Positions 13,460 through 27,794 of a stretch of DNA of 64,000 nucleotides are shown one piece after another. Position numbers and translations under genes: made by a program. Origin of the DNA: Nymphalis io (taxonomy: Eukaryota; Arthropoda; Insecta; Lepidoptera; Nymphalidae); NCBI RefSeq assembly GCF_905147045.1, contig NC_065889.1:7693001-7757000 (forward strand). Direction: 5' to 3'. A model generated the notes under the pieces. The model was not told the DNA's origin. It was given only the letters and a program-made list of their open reading frames with translations, and did not search any database. Position 1 is the first letter of the stretch. The number at the start of each line of letters is the position of its first letter.

Positions 13460-13570
13460 AAACTAGGCGCTACGCGGTTTCACCCGCGTAAAACGTTACT
13501 GAGGAGCGACGTCAGAGACTTAGGTAAATGCTCAAACAATCTACATCTTCATATAATAGTATAGCTAATT
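13460..13570. repeat. Family E interspersed repeat fragment
   Basis: It contains 'actaggcgctacgcggtttcacccgcg' and ends 'tataatagtatagct'. This is the head and tail pattern of a dispersed repeat also seen at 44108-44290 and 55955-56140. Its class is uncertain. Confidence 0.45.
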
Positions 13571-13593
13571 TAAATTAAACAAAATATAATATT

Positions 13594-13619
<26 letters not shown>
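13594..13619. repeat. (AT)n microsatellite
   Basis: About 13 uninterrupted TA units, followed by imperfect TA sequence. Confidence 0.9.
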
Positions 13620-13625
<6 letters not shown>

Positions 13626-15812
13626 TATTTATATACATGTAATCTAGTCTAAAATAAAAAAAATGGGAGACATTTCCGTGTTACAACGAGAAGTAAAATT
13701 ATTTTAAAGATTTTTACACAATGTAATCACAATACACGCGAAGCCATAATATATGCTCTTACAACTCAAATAAACATAATTGGAAAATTTGCCGCTTAGG
13801 TAAAGTTTAGAATTTTAAAATGGATTAAAATTATACATAATTACAATTATCAAACATTCTTAAATACGTTTTTTTTTCTATCTAAAGAACAGAACACAAT
13901 TCTTCTATTATATCATTTGATTAGAAATAGTACCTACCTATATGTATTTCTATTTGATATAATAGGCAAATAATTATATAACTAAGACATTGATGTAATA
14001 CTCTGATTTTAAATTGTATGCGATTTTTAAACTATTGACAGAATAAAAATTAATAATAATAATATCAAAATGATCCCAAAAAACCGAGCAATGGAATGCT
14101 CAATTCAAAAAGTTGCAAAAATATCCGCCTGCTATTTAATTGTTAAATTTAAGATAGCGGCTATCACATCGGCGCACTAGTGACCCCTCCCCTAAAAGCT
14201 ATAGCAATATAATTGCTGACGGATTTTTACAAAGTACACTCTTTTATTGACTAAACCGACTGGAATTAATGAGAAAAAACGATAGTTAGTACATATATAA
14301 ATATATATGAAGGTTGGATAAAATTATATAATATGTTTATGTAAATATATAATGTATAAATCAGTTTTATATTCATGTAAATTCGTAAACAGTGGAACGA
14401 TAAACACAGCGAATTCAAAACTCAAAACGAGCACAGACGCAAAAACTAGAGATACAAATTTAATTAATGTAAATTCATTTTTAGGAATATATCAAAACAA
14501 TTAAAAAAATACTATATTGTCTATAGAATCGTCCTGGTATCATAGATTAGATTTTTTTCATTATACTTTTATTATATTAATACGTATTTGTTATAGCCAA
14601 AGTTAGTGCTGTAAATTCTGCTGTGCACTGTATAACACATTGTGAGTCGACCGCAGCACACTATAATCGTGTGACGTGACATATTTGACGGTGGCATAAT
14701 GGTGGCAGAATATGTTAACGTCACATTACCGCTGGAACGAATCGGCTCACACGCTAAGTCTAACATACTCTATAATTAAACAATAATTCCATCTACAGCA
14801 GTAATTTATTGCAACGATGCTTCATTGCTAACATTCGCTCATTAACTAATTGAAATCCGAGACAAAGGCAATGAGCACGAACAAATATTTAAATGTAACA
14901 GATTACTTTAAATTATCTTAAATCTTAAACGATTATATCCTGCGACTAAACGCTAAAGGGAATTGATAAAATCTTAATTGGAATTACATTAAACGCAAAA
15001 CAATTTGTTGTATAAAAATAACTTTCATCAGTTTTACGTACCTAATCTCTATCGGCGTGCGAATTTGTAAAACTTATATAAGAATATATTTATAGCTATA
15101 TAAATAATTTCGTGTGTCTCGGAAACGGTTCAAACAATTTGGCTCAAATTTTATATTTAGATAAGGTTTTGCTTTCTATGTTTATCTATGTCTGCTGAAA
15201 ACATTTTTTTTTATAATTAGGCCCAGTATTCTTTGCTCGTATTCTATTTGTTTGCGGATCGGTTATCCGTTTGAATTGAAACTTATACAGTTGTTGGCAG
15301 TTGGCACGTGCATGGAGGTTTCTGGCATCGGACAATTGTTTACGATAAAATTTAAATATGTATTTAAACGTACACCGAGAATTACTCTTAAATAAATGAA
15401 CAAATCAAAATTACATTAATAACTTAAAACTAGATTTATATACAAATTTATGATGGAATATAAGAAATAAGCACTATTTTTTTGAATTAGATAATGCGCG
15501 TTATATATGGTAGGTACCATTATAATAATAAAAAATATTTAAGAAATAATCGATAAAGTCGAATAGCTTTCAACAAAAGTCGAAAGATGATCAAAAACCT
15601 GTTTTGGATGTTCAAATACTCATGATTTAGCTGTCGGTCATTTATAGTCGATTCCGTGAACGCGCCTTATAGTCTATACCTTTTCAGACATGTCTATGCA
15701 TTCCTTGCAATATGCGTTGCCTTCCAATAAAAATTTTACAATGTGTCCGGTGAAATTGTTTTTGAGTTCGCAACGTATGAGAGACGATTGAAACTCTTAC
15801 GATAGACATGAA

Positions 15813-15856
15813 AAAAATGTAGAATTAGTAAATATTAACACTAATTCTACATTTTT
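15813..15856. repeat. Perfect inverted repeat, 17 bp arms
   Basis: Arms 15813-15829 and 15840-15856 are exact reverse complements around a 10 nt AT-rich loop. No coding context. Confidence 0.9.
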
Positions 15857-16104
15857 ATATTTTTTAAACAAAAATCTCATTATTATATTTAGTACAAGCG
15901 TGTTAAGTAGAACAGATTTTCCATATTTTTTATTGATCATAATAACTTTAGTAGTTGCCAAATTTGTAATATTATGTCATGTTGTTATCGCCTGTAATTA
16001 AGATACTGAATTTTGAAGGTTTTATGAGCTTGTGCGTTTGTGATCTAATAAATAAAATAAATATGAACACATACAAAAATACAGAATCGAACTTAGGAAA
16101 CGGA

Positions 16105-16405
16105 TGTACTGAAAATATTTGGCCACCATTATAGTGACTTCCAAATGCGTAGATGACTTCTTCCACAGCAGCCATTCTCAAAGGAGAATAGCCAACTGCG
16201 CATCGGATACTATAATCCAAAATTGTGTATATTCCTCGATGGAATGGCAATCCGACACGACCGGAAATAGTTCAGGCGCAGGACCAACTTCCAAACTTCA
16301 GACTGCTAATCGGAATTTCTTGTTAGAAAAATGAAAAAAACTTTTAATGGCCCTACTTGTGGTTTCAACCGAGGACCTCGGGATCAATCTTAGAAGTCAG
16401 CTTAT
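16105..16405 (-). repeat. SINE family C copy
   Basis: Reverse-oriented copy with the 'gaggacctcgggatc' head at its right side and blocks shared with 25528-25890, including 'atggcaatccgacacgaccgg'. The head contains a GGTTGAAACC B-box-like segment on the minus strand. Confidence 0.7.
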
Positions 16406-17159
16406 AGACCAAAGAGGCATAAAATATTCGTAGATATGTCATTTACGCAACCCATTGAGTTGTTATCTCGCTTACATTCTGAAAGTGCGATATATCCTAA
16501 TGTAAACATTTGTTTAACAAGATGGACGATTTCAATCAACATCGTAGACGGTTACCTTGAAGATATATGTCAAAACTAACTTTAATATCTACTTATGACA
16601 CTTAAAATATCTTGATAAGTTATCTTTTATTTTTAAACGGTATATTTATATATCAGTAATGTTTAACGTGAAAGATTTAACCGACATGACGAATTTTTAA
16701 TACAAACAAATGACTAGATAAAAGATGAAATTACTACAATAATATTTTATCAATGCTGATTAATTTATCACCTTAAAAAAAGTCAGCATCAAATATTCAT
16801 TCATAATTTTAGTTTATTACTATTAATTATAGAGTTTAACATAATAACATAAAATTAATACTTGTTTCTAATTATACAAAATAATTGTTATATTGCAACA
16901 TTTATTATAATAAAAACGATTCGTTGAACTAATATGCTAGCTAGCGTATAGGGTCCAAATCTGAAGGTACACCGGGTAACCGGGACATTTGATATTTTTT
17001 TTTATTTCAGTCAGTAATTTATAGAGAAATTGGCAGCGTTTAATCTCCCGTGTGATGGGAGGAGCCCATATGACATTTGAGTACTTACTTGGTGGTATAA
17101 TATCTTCTACGCAGATGGCTATAATATTTGAGAATACATAATTAAATTATTATATACCG

Positions 17160-17766
17160 TAACCGTCTGTGAATGTCCCACTGCTGGGCTAAAGGCCTCC
17201 GCACCTCTTTTTGAGGAGAAGGTTTGGAGCTTATTCCACCACGCTGCTCCAATGCGGGTTGGTGGAATACACATGTGGCAGAATTTCAGTGAAATTCAGT
17301 GAAATTTTACTGGTGGTAGGGCTTTGTGCAGGCTCGTCTGGGTAGGTACCACCCACTCATCAGATATTCTACCGCAAAACAGCAATACTTGATATTGTTG
17401 TGTTCCGGTTTGAAGGGTGAGTGAGCCAGTGTAATTACAGGCACAAGGGACATAAAATCTTAGTTCCCAAGGTTGGTGGCGCATTGGCTATAAGCGATGG
17501 TTGACATTTCTTACAATGCCAATGTCTAAGGGCGTTTGGTGACCACTTACCATCAGGTGGCCCATATGCTAGTCCACCTTCCTATTCTATAAAAAAAAAA
17601 AATTGGACTCATGCAGGTTTCCTCACGATGTTTTCCTTCACCGTCAAGCACGAGATAAATTATAATCATAAATTAAGCACATGAAAATTCAGTGGTGCTT
17701 GCCCGGGTTTGAACCCACGATCATTGGTTAAGATTCACGCGTTCTTACCACTAGGCCATCTCGGCT
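17160..17766 (-). repeat. tRNA-derived SINE family B, split by family A
   Basis: The right end, read on the minus strand, has a tRNA-like head: TGGCCTAGTGG A box and GGTTCAAACC B box. The left part carries the body 'tgtcccactgctgggctaaaggcct'. The element is interrupted at 17309-17602 by a family A copy, so A inserted after B. Confidence 0.85.
17309..17602 (+). repeat. SINE-like family A nested in family B
   Basis: A near-complete copy from actggtggtagg to ctattctat plus a poly(A) run of about 13, inserted within the family B element that surrounds it. Confidence 0.9.
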
Positions 17767-19946
17767 TTTTACATTCATTACATTCGTTACATTTTATTAC
17801 ATTCATTACATTCGGCTTAATTATAATTATAGACTAAATTCAATCTTAAAAAAAAACGTGGGGCATTTTAATTTTAAGATAGAATTTTACACTATATATA
17901 GCATAGAAAACAATTCAAATGTTAAAACTTTCTTAATGTTTTCTGTCGTATTAACAGTAAAATTGCAACCCTTGACCCTGTTAAAGCAGAAATAAAAAAA
18001 AAACAAAAGCTAAATGAATAAATAACATATAATAAATTAAAACATTAGCTCATGGCAGGGCAGGGCGCCGCCCAGAAAGCGATATGGAAATGCGGACCGG
18101 ATATCCGGCGATATATAGCCTCCATTATTAACGTTTTTACCTTGAACGTGTCTGCATTCGTAAAGAAATAGCAAAGGGGAAAAATGCGTTACATTTGTAT
18201 ATAAATAACGAGAATTTTCCCTTAATACAAAGCATATTGTACTCGAATAAATATTGGTTCTGTTCAAATAATTTACATAAAACGATTCGTATAAAAATAT
18301 TAAATAATCGTTATTGTTTAGGGTTTATATTATTGTATTTGGAAACATAACATTAAAAAATGAACAACATATTGTTATTACATTTTGTAAATTGTCAAGT
18401 AAAAACACTTTTTATATACTAACAACAATATTATATTAAAACAATACTCATAGAAAATATAAACCGACTTTAATAAAATCTAAAATATGATACCAAATAT
18501 GTCTAAATATAAAACTTAACAAAGTCCAATACCAATGAAATTGAAATGGGCCCACTTTAGATCTGTACTGAACACAGCGTTGAAATAATATATTGATGAT
18601 TTTTAAGCACTGAGTTATCGGTTCAAACAAAAAAGTTTTACCCGAACCATAATTAAATACAAACAAATTGACAATTTCCTCGTTTTTTTGAAGTCCGTTA
18701 ACAATTATCACATAATTTAGAGATACACGATGCATTTACATAATATTTTATATTGAGGGCTTAATAAACTATATACAAATCAAAATTAATAAAACTGACC
18801 GTAGAAATCATGACTGCGACGAATAGTGGCATGAATGCTAGCAGCATTTCCCCGTTTTATTATATAATTGGACATGAAATTGATATGTCCTCTCCTGAGA
18901 TAGATTACTCGGTGTCAATCTCATAATATACACAAGTAAGTCACAAGAACTCAAAATACATAAAGAAAACAAAAATATTTGCTTAAAATATATAATTCAA
19001 AGCAGATTCATTTTCTAAGCCCAAAAAAAAATAGAAGAAACATGCTTATTGGTATTATGTACGTTATAACCGACCATATATAATAATGATGATTTAAGCA
19101 ATATACAAATAAACCATGTTACTCCACTATTGTTTGTTATTTACATTCTGTACTCTACTGAATTGCAGTATAGAAACACACGCAAGGAATAATACGTAAA
19201 ACAATGTTAATTGCACTTAACATTTAATAACAAATCTAAAAACTATATATATATTTTATAGACATCTTCTATAAAACACTTTTTGAAAACCAATCAGAAC
19301 CTAAATAATAGTGTCAAGAATAGAAGACGAAACGTGTATATATACATATGTATAAGCAATCTTGTATTGATACGATATCGTTGATTGAGATCTTAAATAA
19401 TCTATGATCATTTTTGAAAAATATAACTCTCAGAAAAAAGTAACTACTCGTACCTACCGAGTTTAATACCGATCATATTGATTGAATTCCGAACCGGTAC
19501 AAAATTTTAAAATTAGTTTAATCTTTAGATATTTGATCGAATTATACTTCGTTTATTTTTATATATTTGACCTATGTATATACTTTTAAACATATGATCC
19601 TTTTATGATAAGACAGTTGACAATGCATTAAAGTATCAAAATTATTGAGCTTGAATACAATTTTCCGTCTTCGTCGTTTTCTGCAATACATGACTAACCA
19701 CATGTACTTAAGACAAATCATAGTAAATTGCCTCAGGTGCGTTGTTCACGGAAAATATGATGTTATATTATTTAAATCATATGCTTTGTAGGTGGTATTA
19801 TCTCAGCGTTTTAGATCATAAATACAAACATATATTGCTTACAATAGTTAACACAACTATGTCTATCTTGAACGTATTTAAATAATTATATTACGAAAAA
19901 TAAACAATCAAGAGAATAAGAAGATGGATGTATATAAAGTGAAAAA

Positions 19947-20137
19947 TGTCCCACGGGTGGGGTGTAGTGTTCGTCAAAGAAAACATCGTGAGGAAACCTG
20001 CACGTGGCAGACGAAAATTTGCAACTTGTATCCACAAATCCGCATTGGAGCAACATGACCGAATAAGCTCCAAACCATCTCCTTTAAAAGGAGCAGATGT
20101 CTTAGCCCAGCATTGGAACGTTTACAGGCTGCCATTT
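19947..20137 (+). repeat. SINE family B fragment
   Basis: Degraded copy in the opposite orientation to most B copies here. It retains 'aaacatcgtgaggaaacctgcacgtg', the ccgcattggagcaa block and 'cttagcccagcattgg'. Confidence 0.65.
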
Positions 20138-20584
20138 TACTTTATTACAGAGATACCTCAGTTCAGCGGTAATTTTGATACATTTAGTTTATAAATTAAA
20201 AATTTCTTAGTCGTTTAAGTTGAATTTGTTACGGCCATAAAAACACATGACAGCTTCATGACATGAAACTTAAAGATCAAAGTCAAAGACCATAAAAATA
20301 TTAAAAAATTACTGATTTATTTTGTGGTAAACCTTCCGGGTGCTATAATATCGTCTGTACTTTTAGGAGAATTGAACCATTTATATGATAATGAAGACCA
20401 AATATGATCAGAGGGTTTTTACGTGTAATTTATTAAGCAAAATGACGAACTAAAAAAGTAGTACGTCACTATATACTTGCATGACGTATGTAAGTTACCA
20501 CACGATCTGATAACGGTTTGCATCTTTATTATTATTAATAAGAATCCAGTATTTTTAGTAACGTAACGGCAAAGTAACGTAACG

Positions 20585-20668
20585 GCATGCATATATATTG
20601 CTGGGCTAAGACCCTCCTTTGGTGTGGTGATTTCTCCATCACGTTGCTCCAATACCGGTTGATGGTAC
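20585..20668 (-). repeat. SINE family B fragment
   Basis: Short piece with 'ttgctgggctaagaccctcc' and 'cacgttgctccaataccggttg', matching the family B body. Confidence 0.6.
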
Positions 20669-22019
20669 AATAAAACATATTAAGTTTTATTAATCATCTT
20701 TATTATTTGCATTTCAAGTTACGTGTAAGTATGCGTCACGTCAAGTTCAGGAAAGCTCGTTGAAATCTAATACCACAATTAAGTGATCGATAGCAGAATA
20801 AATTTTGATTTATCGGAAATTTTGTCTTAGTCAGCAACGGAAATGGTCTTAAACAGCCTTATTAGTATATCTTAGGAAATAGGAAATATTCCATAGATAT
20901 AGTGACACGCTTTTATTATGTATTAATAAAATAAAATATTTAAATAACGTACATTTTCTTTATTTTTCTTTTTTATTAAATAACAGTATAGCTATCAACA
21001 ACATTTTTATGTTAAATGCTACATCGAACTGTAAATAACTCTAGTACAACAAATACAGTAAGCTTATTTTACAATAATATGTAAATGTACAAATCTTATT
21101 GAAATATCCTTAACCTGCCGTACCTCACCTTGGCGCAGGAAAAGGAACCAGTTTCAATTGAATCGCTGACGTCACCGACAAAAACAGATTTAATTATTAT
21201 CTCATGAAGCTCTGCGATACGCTTTTTGTAATCGAGTTATTAACATTTTATTACAAAAAACACCTGCATCATATCGTATGCTTTAATAACAAACTTTTGA
21301 GAATTTAATATCTACGAAAGGGTTATTTTTTTATTTTATTTTTTATTAAAGATTTTCCATTTATAATAACTTTCATAAAACAAAAACAAATCACATTTTT
21401 GCAAACAACGTAAAAACTGATGAAATGTCATTACCTTGCCTTGCTTTTTAAGGACTATTTGTCTTGCCTTTTAACAAATATAGAAATCACTTAAAATATG
21501 AGAACAAATTTTGAAATAGACGTAAAAAATGTTATTACGCGAAAAAAAAACAACATTGCATTGGATAAAAATATTTGATACATTTTTCCATTATTCAATG
21601 TTGGATATAATGATAGAAATAAAGTTAAATAAACTAACCTTTTTATGTAAACGATAAGTTTCGTCCTTTCAACAATTTGTTATTATACCACCTTATATTA
21701 TATAAGTATTTTTCTTGAAATTGGATTTTACTTACGAGTAACTAAAAAAGCGTGTTAAACAGTCTCACTAATAGAATAGTTAGTGGAACTGTGGTTGGAT
21801 ACTTTCATATCAGCAGAACATATTATATTACAACACAATGATTTATGAATGAATTTTCATACAACTTTTACAAAACAGATTAATTAAGGATGAAGGTATA
21901 GAAATACATGGCGTGCCATAATCGATATAATTTTACAAAAGTAAAGTACTATTATTTAATAGTTGCAAATAAAAATGAGCAAAACTACATTATTATGATC
22001 TATTGTTGCGTACTGTCTC

Positions 22020-22190
22020 AGGCTCACAAAGCTGTGTGTCTCAATACTCGCACACACTAGTCTATACCTATATTTTAAATGCGAGAGTAACTCTGTCTGT
22101 TTCGCAGTCTTGGCTAAGCCAATGAAGCGATTTTGTTGAAATTTGGTATGAAGCAAGCTTGGACTCCAAGAAAAGACATAAAGCAATTTT
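22020..22190 (+). repeat. Family E interspersed repeat
   Basis: It contains 'gtaactctgtctgttt' and 'gaagcgattttgttgaaatttggtatgaagcaagcttgg'-like blocks. The reverse complement of this pattern recurs at 44108-44290 and 55955-56140. I could not assign a transposon class. Confidence 0.5.
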
Positions 22191-23432
22191 TCATATTATC
22201 TTACACCCTACCAGCAAAACCACAACAGGAGCGAGGCCGCGGGCGCAAACAAGTTTTATACAAATTGGATTTTAATAGCACAGCATAACGTGTTCGATTT
22301 TCTAAAATGCCACTTCCAATTGAAAGAGGTTCTATTGTGTAAATAACATTCTCATATTTATTGGAAATCATTATATATTTACTACCATATGCAAAGAGAT
22401 TTTATCTACTCGTACACAAATGAAAAATCACATCAGAAAACATTACCTGTTTGAAATATTACGACGTAGTTATTTAAATTAGATTTTAAATATAGTTTTT
22501 AATATAATTTTATCATTTTTAATTAATTTTACAAAATCTCAGTTTTTATATGCACTTTTGTCGTCACTTATATATCAAATAATTATTTCAAAAGACCTTC
22601 GTTCGTTTTACTGTTTCCACTAAACTGCTTATTTAGCGTTTCCTTGATCAATAAATTTGTAATAAAATATTTTCCAAGAATATTACCTACATATTATTAA
22701 TTTAAAAACTATTATTTTATTTTTAGTAAATCATATTTATTACCTTAATTCTCCTTAATTAGAGAATATTTAGGACAAATAATTGCTATTCAGAATAAAA
22801 ATAAATATGAAATGTAGATCGACCAAATATATTAAAAATAAATACAATCATTTCTTTTTGTCAATTTATCATCATTATGTTTCTTACTTATCTTTGGTTG
22901 AAATTCGAACATTTTTGTTATGTGGATATTTATAGCAAAGACCCTTCACAATAAATACTTAAAGAAATATTTATCTACGGCAATTTTCTATGTTTACCAT
23001 GTATTAAAATATAGATATGAAATCAGGTTCCAGTTGTTTTTATCACGAAGTGGGTAGCCCAGGTGACTACTGGAATAATGTTAAAAAGTTTCTTATCTCT
23101 CTGTATGCTCTAGACAAACGTTCAGATACGTCATGATAAAACGTTTAGTACAATTATTTGTTTTTATTAGATACACATTGTAAGATAAAAACTACAAACA
23201 AGCATATCTCGAATACCAATGTCCAGTGATAGCATTGCTACGGCATTACAAATTAATATGATTTTTTATGTTAAGGTTCCCAAGATAGCACATTGAATCT
23301 TAACCGAAAAAGGCGAGTCCAAACCCAAATAACTACCACAGCTTTTGTATACTCAATTTGTGTGTATATTTTTGTAATTCATCGCGTGCTCGACGTTGAA
23401 AATATTGTGATAAAATCTGCATGTGTGATGGA

Positions 23433-23511
23433 TGAACTTCTGCCACATTTGTTCCTTCTTCGCAAGGGTAGAGGATGCCTTAGCCCAGCAGTGGGACATT
23501 ACCAGGCTGTT
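23433..23511 (+). repeat. SINE family B fragment
   Basis: It contains 'gatgccttagcccagcagtgggac' and 'accaggctgttac', the body end of family B in forward orientation. Confidence 0.6.
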
Positions 23512-25174
23512 ACTTTTGCTTTTTTAAGCACCCAAGCATAACGATTCAGAAAACACAAATTATCTTCGTGTTCATAAAAACCGTAAATCAATACACGAAA
23601 TATACAGTTGAGGCTCACGATCCAGTTCTATAATCATTTGGTATATTTTTTACACAACGTACTCCTACGAGATGACGCGCTGTAATTTGTGGAACAAACC
23701 CATAAGATTTAAAACGAACAAAAAGCATCTACAAGTAAGTAGTAGATAGCCCTATCCTTTCTAACCTACGCTATTTGAGCGAGACATTACCGATTTTTTT
23801 TCTCAAAAATTACCGAGTCATTCGGGCCCATGGAGCGTAACCCCCACATTTTACCTTCTCAATTCTCGGTATACAATTACCGTCGACGGCAGACCGCGAA
23901 CGCGTGATGTGGGACTAACATTCGGTCCTATTATTCGTCGAGATGACCAAAAAACTCAGATAATTATATTGCGCGTGAGTGGCTTGGTATTTCCAACGCT
24001 TTCAATGTTTTGCTGTCCATTGTTTTGACAATCATAATACTATGTTACATTCAAGATTTTAAAATACAATTATGTACACGCGATACGCTTTACTAAAATT
24101 AGAATCATTTCCCTAAATGGTTTCATCAATTTACAATTTTTTTCGAAAGCACATTAAGCCCTTAAGCGTGATGCATTCTAGAGCTGATTATTCCATGTAG
24201 AATATTTAAATAATTTGGTTTTAATTTGATGAATTCAAATAAATACATCATGAATTATATTTTCTAAGTGAACATCCTTGGCGGTACACACGTTTCTATA
24301 TGTAAAATAATTAAGATAAAAAATCATTTAATTAATAGTAAGATTATAATTTTGCCAATAAAATCAATAGGTATATAATACAAAATGGAAATTCAATTAA
24401 AAACTTTTTAAATAAGATTTAAGTCTGTGGACAATACATTAAAAAATAAATCACCGTATTTATAATCTATCTTTCTATTTCTATTGCAAAGTATATTTAT
24501 GTATGTGCTTAGGATAATATGTACGTACATGGCTTTTGTTTTAAGTCAAATATAAGCAATAGGTATTTACGAAGAATTGAACGAGACGCTATCAAACAAT
24601 AACATTGAATCGTTAACGTGGAACCTTTGTCAATGAACAAGGACGCAAGTGATGCGTGAACGTCGAATGTCTTTCCAGACATTTTACTGTAATTATAAAT
24701 TCAAAAATATAGGTATTTAGGCTAATTTGCTTAACAAAATTCTATTGTGAACATTTCAAATAGCTAACTCTCGTGATTAACTATTTAATGGCGACATACA
24801 TAATATATAATAAACTAACTGTATTAATTAACTTCGAGTTCTCAGTAATCTTGATGTCTTAATAATTGTTAAAAAAAATTAAGGAGAAAATTATTATATG
24901 TATCTCGTACGCTAAACGTGATAACCTTTCAATTAGAGTAATTCAAAAAGTTTTGTTTTAACCCTGTTTTCCTTTAGATATAAACTGTGCGTGTTGGTTT
25001 AGTTCGTGACATTCAGTACCAGTTCCTCGTCAAAGCACGGAGACGACCGCTTTTAATAGAGCCATTCATTATTATATAACGACGAACAATCACAAGCCAA
25101 CCCAGAAAACATGAAATGCAGGTCTTACTCAAACAGTTCTTAAAAAAATCGTTTATAGTTAGTTTGACTAAAGG

Positions 25175-25455
25175 TTTAATTGTAGGGCTTTGTGTAAGCC
25201 AGTCTGGGGAGGTACCATCCATTCATCAGACATTCTACTAGCAAACTACAATACTAAGAATTTTTGTGTTCTAATTTGAAAGGTGAGAGAGCCAGTGTAA
25301 CAACAGGCACAAGGGACATGATATCTTAGTTCCCGTGGTCGGTAGCGTATTAGCGATGTAAGAAATGGTTAATATTTCTTACATCGCCAATGCCTATGGA
25401 GGTGGTAACCACTTACTATCAGATGACCTCTTTGTCCGTCCGCTTCCCTATTGGA
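25175..25455 (+). repeat. SINE-like family A, divergent old copy
   Basis: Recognisable throughout ('gtagggctttgtgtaagccagtctggggaggtacc', 'acaggcacaagggacat') but with many substitutions, so probably an older insertion than those at 17309 or 55385. Confidence 0.75.
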
Positions 25456-25527
25456 ACTAGTAATTCCTGATATCAGCGCGTTCAACAATACAAACTCTCC
25501 AGCTATATAACATACTAAAAACATTAC

Positions 25528-25890
25528 TGCCTCGTTAGTCAAGACCTGTAAGGCCCGGAGGTCATAGTTTCAAATCCCAGGTCGGGACAATAAAATGTTA
25601 TTGAGATTTTCTGTCAAAAATTCTCAGTAGCAGTCCGGAGTCTGGAAGTTGGAAGAGTGTACACTCCTGTGCCTCGGACACCACGTACAGCCTTGATCCT
25701 GTGCCTTTCCGGTCTTGTCGGATTGCCATCCCATCGGGTTATGAGAATTAGGGAATAGAGAGTGCATCTGTGTTTGCGCAAACACTTGTGCACTATAATA
25801 TGTCCTGCACAGTTGGCTTATCTCTCTTAAGATTGGCCGCCGTGGCAGAAATCGGTCTGGGGGACTATTATTACTAAAAATATTATTTAC
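25528..25890 (+). repeat. SINE family C, longest copy
   Basis: Begins with a tRNA-like head: an A-box-like segment near 'cctcgttagtcaagacctg' and a B-box-like GTTTCAAATCCC. It continues through all body blocks to 'agattggccgccgtggcag'. It is the best reference copy for family C in this window. Confidence 0.75.
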
Positions 25891-27790
25891 ATATTATATT
25901 TATTAACTAGTCACCCCACTTCGTATTTGTAACTTTAAATCCAGACATAATTTTTTTTAATCATGTATAACCGCAACATGTTCTAAAAATCCGCTAGTCT
26001 GTCTCATGAACATCTCGATTAATGACCTATTTAATATTAGCTACATATTGTATCTCATGAAATATAAGTATGTCACCTTGATACGGAATTTGCGGATTTA
26101 CTGAAAAATAAATACATAAAACTTACCCATTTTTATATTTTCTAAGTAATAAAAAAATAGTTGATAGCTTTTACATATGTATATCTTTAAAAGGGTTGCA
26201 ATTATGGTTCTTATACCAAGTAATACTACTTTAATATGTCTTGTTTGATTTAGTTAAAATTACCTAAGTAAGTTTAATAGCATTTTTTGTAAGTAATCAT
26301 AAATTATTATTCACTGTTGTAGAGGTCTTCTATCCTTTGGGGATTTGAAGCTTATTCCACCACGCAGTTCCAATACGGATAAAAAGATGAAATCTTGATT
26401 TTTATAAACTAGGTTCTTTCCCATGCTTAAGCAGAAAGCATAGAGTATAAACATTCAATACATGCTTGTCTAAATTAGAAGCCGCGATCTTCTACCACAT
26501 CGCTATATAAGATCTACGTTTCGATGCGCATAGCCATCTCGCCTAATATGTGTAAAGTCTGTCATTTTATTTTGTTTAATGTTTTACAGTATTTAACGAC
26601 ATACGGCCTTATTTATAAACGTTGCCTAGCATCGGTTAAGTTAAACACTGATTTCGCTCTTTCCGTCATTAGTGTTTTTACATCCGAAAGAAGAAGACAC
26701 AACATTGTTTAACCAATCACCCTATATAAACAGCGTTTATAAGAAATACCGTTATTCTATTATACAAATTAAGATCATATTTATACAAAAATACAAAAAA
26801 AATAAATAATTACTTAAGCACAATAATATGCTACGCATATCATTTAGATGAAATTTGAATCATTCAAATCAATCATTCTGTTGTAAATATGATAATATTA
26901 TCGGGAAATAAAATAAGTCCTAGACGATACAATTACCCGGTCTCATGTTCTTACATAGGTTACAGAAAAATATTCTGAAATAAATTTTAAAAAAATTATT
27001 TATATCGTCCGACTAATGAGTCTAACTAATGGTTAATGAACCACGTTGCTTGGAATAAAATAAAAAAAAACACGAAAATTAAAACAAAAACTATATAACC
27101 TTGAAAAGTACCTTTATATTAATAACAAAGTAAGCGTGTTGAAGTCACCATTAAGGGCGTTCCCTCGATATTTATTACTTTTCCAAGTAGCATGTTTCAA
27201 AGCATATTACAATATTCCCGTCTGACGGGCGCGCCCGCCCCGAGGGAAAACGTCTATTATTTCATTGCCATTTGTGTCTATTACGTATTGCCCCGAATTG
27301 ACTAGACTTTAAAATTACGACGATTTATTAACAAACCGACACGAAGGATGTTGCTGTGCGTCGATAAGGTATTTTACCTACATCCAGATACTCTAAATTT
27401 TTATGAATTTTAATACTACTTAATGCAAAGCTGTCAAATGTAGATAAAATATACTTTGCGCTGCTATATAATGTTTATGTGTCAAACAGTGTTTTCTTCT
27501 ATCGAACCTACAATCTATTATGACAGGAAGAAAGAAACCAGTGCTTGAGTAAACACAGTTTATAAGTGAGGCAGTAATGTATAAAAATTAAACATAAATG
27601 TATATTTTAAGCCCTTTTTGAATTAGGTATTAGTATCTATGCACGAAACGTTTATTAGAATCATATCACGTAATCTGACTAACTTACAATTCTTGAAGTA
27701 AATGTTATTGTAGCCAATGGATGTTATTACGTTATTCTGAAAATACATTTTAAATAGCAACTCGAAGTTAAAAAAGGGATATTAATTACA
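25891..27790. other. Gene-free AT-rich stretch
   Basis: No supported gene. It holds a family B fragment near 26335-26380 and a short GC-rich patch at about 27220-27250 (tctgacgggcgcgcccgccc) without coding potential. Confidence 0.55.
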
Positions 27791-27794
27791 TCCA

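Larger units (their letters stand above)
12494..16100. other. AT-rich stretch without a gene
   Basis: I see no coding exon on either strand. It holds an (AT)n run near 13594-13619, a fragment of repeat family E at about 13460-13570, and a perfect hairpin at 15813-15856. Confidence 0.6.
17767..25170. other. Gene-free AT-rich stretch
   Basis: No exon chain with coding character was found on either strand. It contains family B fragments (about 19947-20137, 20585-20668, 23433-23511), a family E fragment (about 22020-22190), a short tandem duplication near 20556-20587, and a GC-richer patch at about 23690-23990 without an open frame. Confidence 0.6.
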
